Positions 61,138-64,000 of a stretch of DNA of 64,000 nucleotides are shown here, piece after piece; the first letter of the stretch is position 1; every line of letters begins with the position of its first letter. The DNA lies in assembly GCF_022965805.1 (NCBI RefSeq), contig NC_133108.1:41052051-41116050 (forward strand), written 5' to 3'. The notes beneath the pieces were generated by a model. That model had not been told where the DNA came from. It searched no databases and saw only the letters and a program-made list of their open reading frames with translations. Source of the stretch: Primulina eburnea (lineage: Eukaryota; Streptophyta; Magnoliopsida; Lamiales; Gesneriaceae). The translations under genes and the position numbers were made by a program.

Positions 61138-61726
61138 TGATGTGATCTCGTTGAAATAGATGAGCCGGGTAAGGAGTTTCATCGGGTTAAATCAATAATT
61201 TATAGTGTTTGGAAATTTGAGTGAACAATGATTGAGACAACACCTGCAAACAAGAAAATAACTCGTGAATGGGCGCCGGAGGAGTGTCCGCCGTAGCCAC
61301 TCTGATGCTAATGTCAGCAGGTTTTCAGATGAACACAAGCAAATATTTGAGAGAAAATATGCCGATGCTTAAGAGTTCAAGGATTTCAGAATCTGTAAAT
61401 GACATTAATACTTACTATTTATATGAGAAAATAAAGTAGGTACCTCGTTTGTAGCGCCATCTACTAAATATGGTAAGTCGGCTGCCCATATTATAGCTTC
61501 TGATGACTTCTTTAACACTTCAAACCCATGTTGCTCTGACAGATTAGACAGCATGTACCAATCACACTCGAGTGTGGTACAATTTTCGAGGTGGCCCAAG
61601 TGGTAAGCCCGGGAAGAGAAAAGGTGCCCGGGTAATTAGGCAAATACCTGGCATATTGGCTCCGATTCAGGCGGTCCAATTAATATCCCGAGTCATTCAT
61701 GACCCGGCTCTTTATGGGGGGTATCA
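61138..61726 (-). mobile_element. Solo LTR, copy B
   Basis: Same LTR as 19012-19632, with intact 5-bp duplications TCTTA (61133-61137 and 61727-61731). Relative to A it lost about 30 bp between two GCCCGGG repeats (at about 61606). Confidence 0.92.
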
Positions 61727-62695
61727 TCTTAAAATAAACATAATTAAATCAAAAAATATAAAAATATATTTGGAATAAAACTAAATTATTTGATGCTAAT
61801 TAATAACAATTTTAACAGTAAAATTACACTTCATCATTTAATTCTGCATTAAATAAAACTAAAATTTGTACATAATATAATCATTTGAAATTGTTGATCT
61901 CTTAATTCCATAGATCTTTTTATCAACACTTTCCAATAAAGTTAGATCGTGTTGTCTAACAAAATGCTCAGTATCTTGATGAGCATTGAGATCCACATGA
62001 TCATGATAAACAAATTGTAGGATTTATATGATTGATTCCACAACACACACTTTAACTTGATGAATGTTGTGAATAACAATCAATATAAATAACTTGTGGA
62101 TGAATGAACATCATAACGATCCATATTCTGAATTTGATCGATTCCACTAATCAAGTCATATATTCTCAAGAAATTTGTCATTATTTGATTCCACAAACAT
62201 TAGATTTAGGGACTATATATGTCACTAATTATAGATGTTTTCTAACTAGAGATACTCGATATTGGAAAATCGTAATAATATCTATCCAGTTAAGATAAAT
62301 TAAATATCAAGATAATATTCTTGATTTAATTTTTTTTTTAAAAATATGATATTTATCTGAATAAATATGTGGACTACAAATATAATTATGATATATATAG
62401 TAACTAATTTGTTGTATCGGAACGATAAATATATTTTTTTCGTAAGTTTATCCTAGAACTAATCGTGTTAATTTAGGAGTCAACTTCTAGTGTCAGAGTC
62501 CAAGTAGAAATATGATATAAAATCAATAAATAGAGACCATCGTTGTAGAACAAAGAAGCAACTACCGTTCTTCAGAAATTCCGAAGTTTCATATATTCTG
62601 CGCGATTCGTGTTAAATTTGATATACACTTTATATTGTCAATAGTCTAACATATATGGAGACAAAATCGCCGATCAACCCAAGGGAGGAGAGAAT

Positions 62696-63505
<810 letters not shown>

Positions 63506-64000
63506 TTTCTCGAACCCTCAACTGATGTATTTTTTATTTTTTTTTTAAATCTGATTAGTTTAGATTGCAAATTAATGCCATAAAATTTAGCAATGAAACT
63601 ATTTGTTTTTTTTAAAAAATTTAAAAAACAAATTCATGGATTTCATGGATAGCCAAGATCTAATTTTGATAAAGATGATGTTAAAAATTCATTTTTTAAA
63701 AATATATTTAATTAAAGTATTAAGCCTCAAGACTAAAAAAATTCATGTGTTGTTAAAAATAAAAACAAGAGAAAACTACAGATAAAATTAATATATTTTA
63801 TAAAATGAATCAAATAGCATCAACCACTAAGGAACATCATACGGAAATTTTTTGAAAGCAAATGCGTTATTTGGAAATCAAACAACCAATAAGTAATTTT
63901 GTTAAATTCTATCGCTACTTTTCCATTGAATGAATTTCAATATTTATATTTAAATAAAATTGTAGTTAAAATAAAATGTAAAACTGAAAAATTAGCGGAG
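63506..64000. other. AT-rich sequence downstream of the kinase, no gene supported
   Basis: Short lysine-rich chance frames only. Confidence 0.5.

Overview
This window is eukaryotic nuclear DNA from a flowering plant. The evidence is spliced genes with GT..AG introns, a ribosomal-protein promoter with telo-box and Site II motifs, hAT, MULE, LINE, LTR and TRIM elements, and AT-rich spacers. LTR sequences at both ends remind me of Lamiales genomes (asterids), but that is recollection, not a search. There are no bacterial operons and no CRISPR array. I see no intact single-copy host gene; the region is a repeat-rich graveyard with unusually readable insertion history.

Layout. 1-1853: end of an LTR retrotransposon. 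4136-5402: a 1.27-kb near-perfect palindromic MULE-like foldback with a 10-bp target duplication. 7496-7595: assembly gap of exactly 100 N beside a perfect 547-bp tandem array (7596-9148). 9000-16440: fragments of one unrecognised multi-exon gene ('gene X', signature peptides MQGPFLVSTEPS and INEKMGNLVKDLP) in both orientations, mixed with very short TRIM-type LTR elements, one enolase exon (10799-10873) and a 688-bp array. 16434-21023: segmental copy A (gene X end, last exon of an FAD synthase gene, solo LTR, CDK-like kinase). 21024-24345: a serine-rich gene fragment and a ribosomal protein eL14 pseudogene cut off inside exon 3 by gene X sequence. 24347-33680: gene X copies arranged as three head-to-head palindromes, the largest with about 2.1-kb arms (26115-30845), plus a kinase tail.

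34758-47053 is a decayed FAD synthase-like gene (PAPS-reductase-like plus molybdopterin-binding-like domains). It contains a 5'-truncated LINE in one intron and a 6.35-kb hAT transposon in another. The hAT has a two-exon BED-type transposase that looks complete across the core, and carries a second small hAT nested inside it. All three insertions have perfect target duplications. 46925-48016 (copy C) is the ancestral form of a stretch also present in copies A and B; it supplies empty sites for the solo LTR and, with copy B, for a MITE.

49690-56960 is a tandem array of 1.12-kb gene X/TRIM units, at least three with an open 128-codon frame. 56970-58860 is a TRIM array and 58857-63505 is segmental copy B, ending in a longer but frameshifted CDK-like kinase.

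The coherent story is repeated capture of exons from at least four recognisable host genes (eL14, enolase, FAD synthase, CDK-like kinase) plus gene X, fusion to TRIM LTRs, and amplification in tandem and inverted arrays. The palindromes are strong candidates for hairpin RNA sources.
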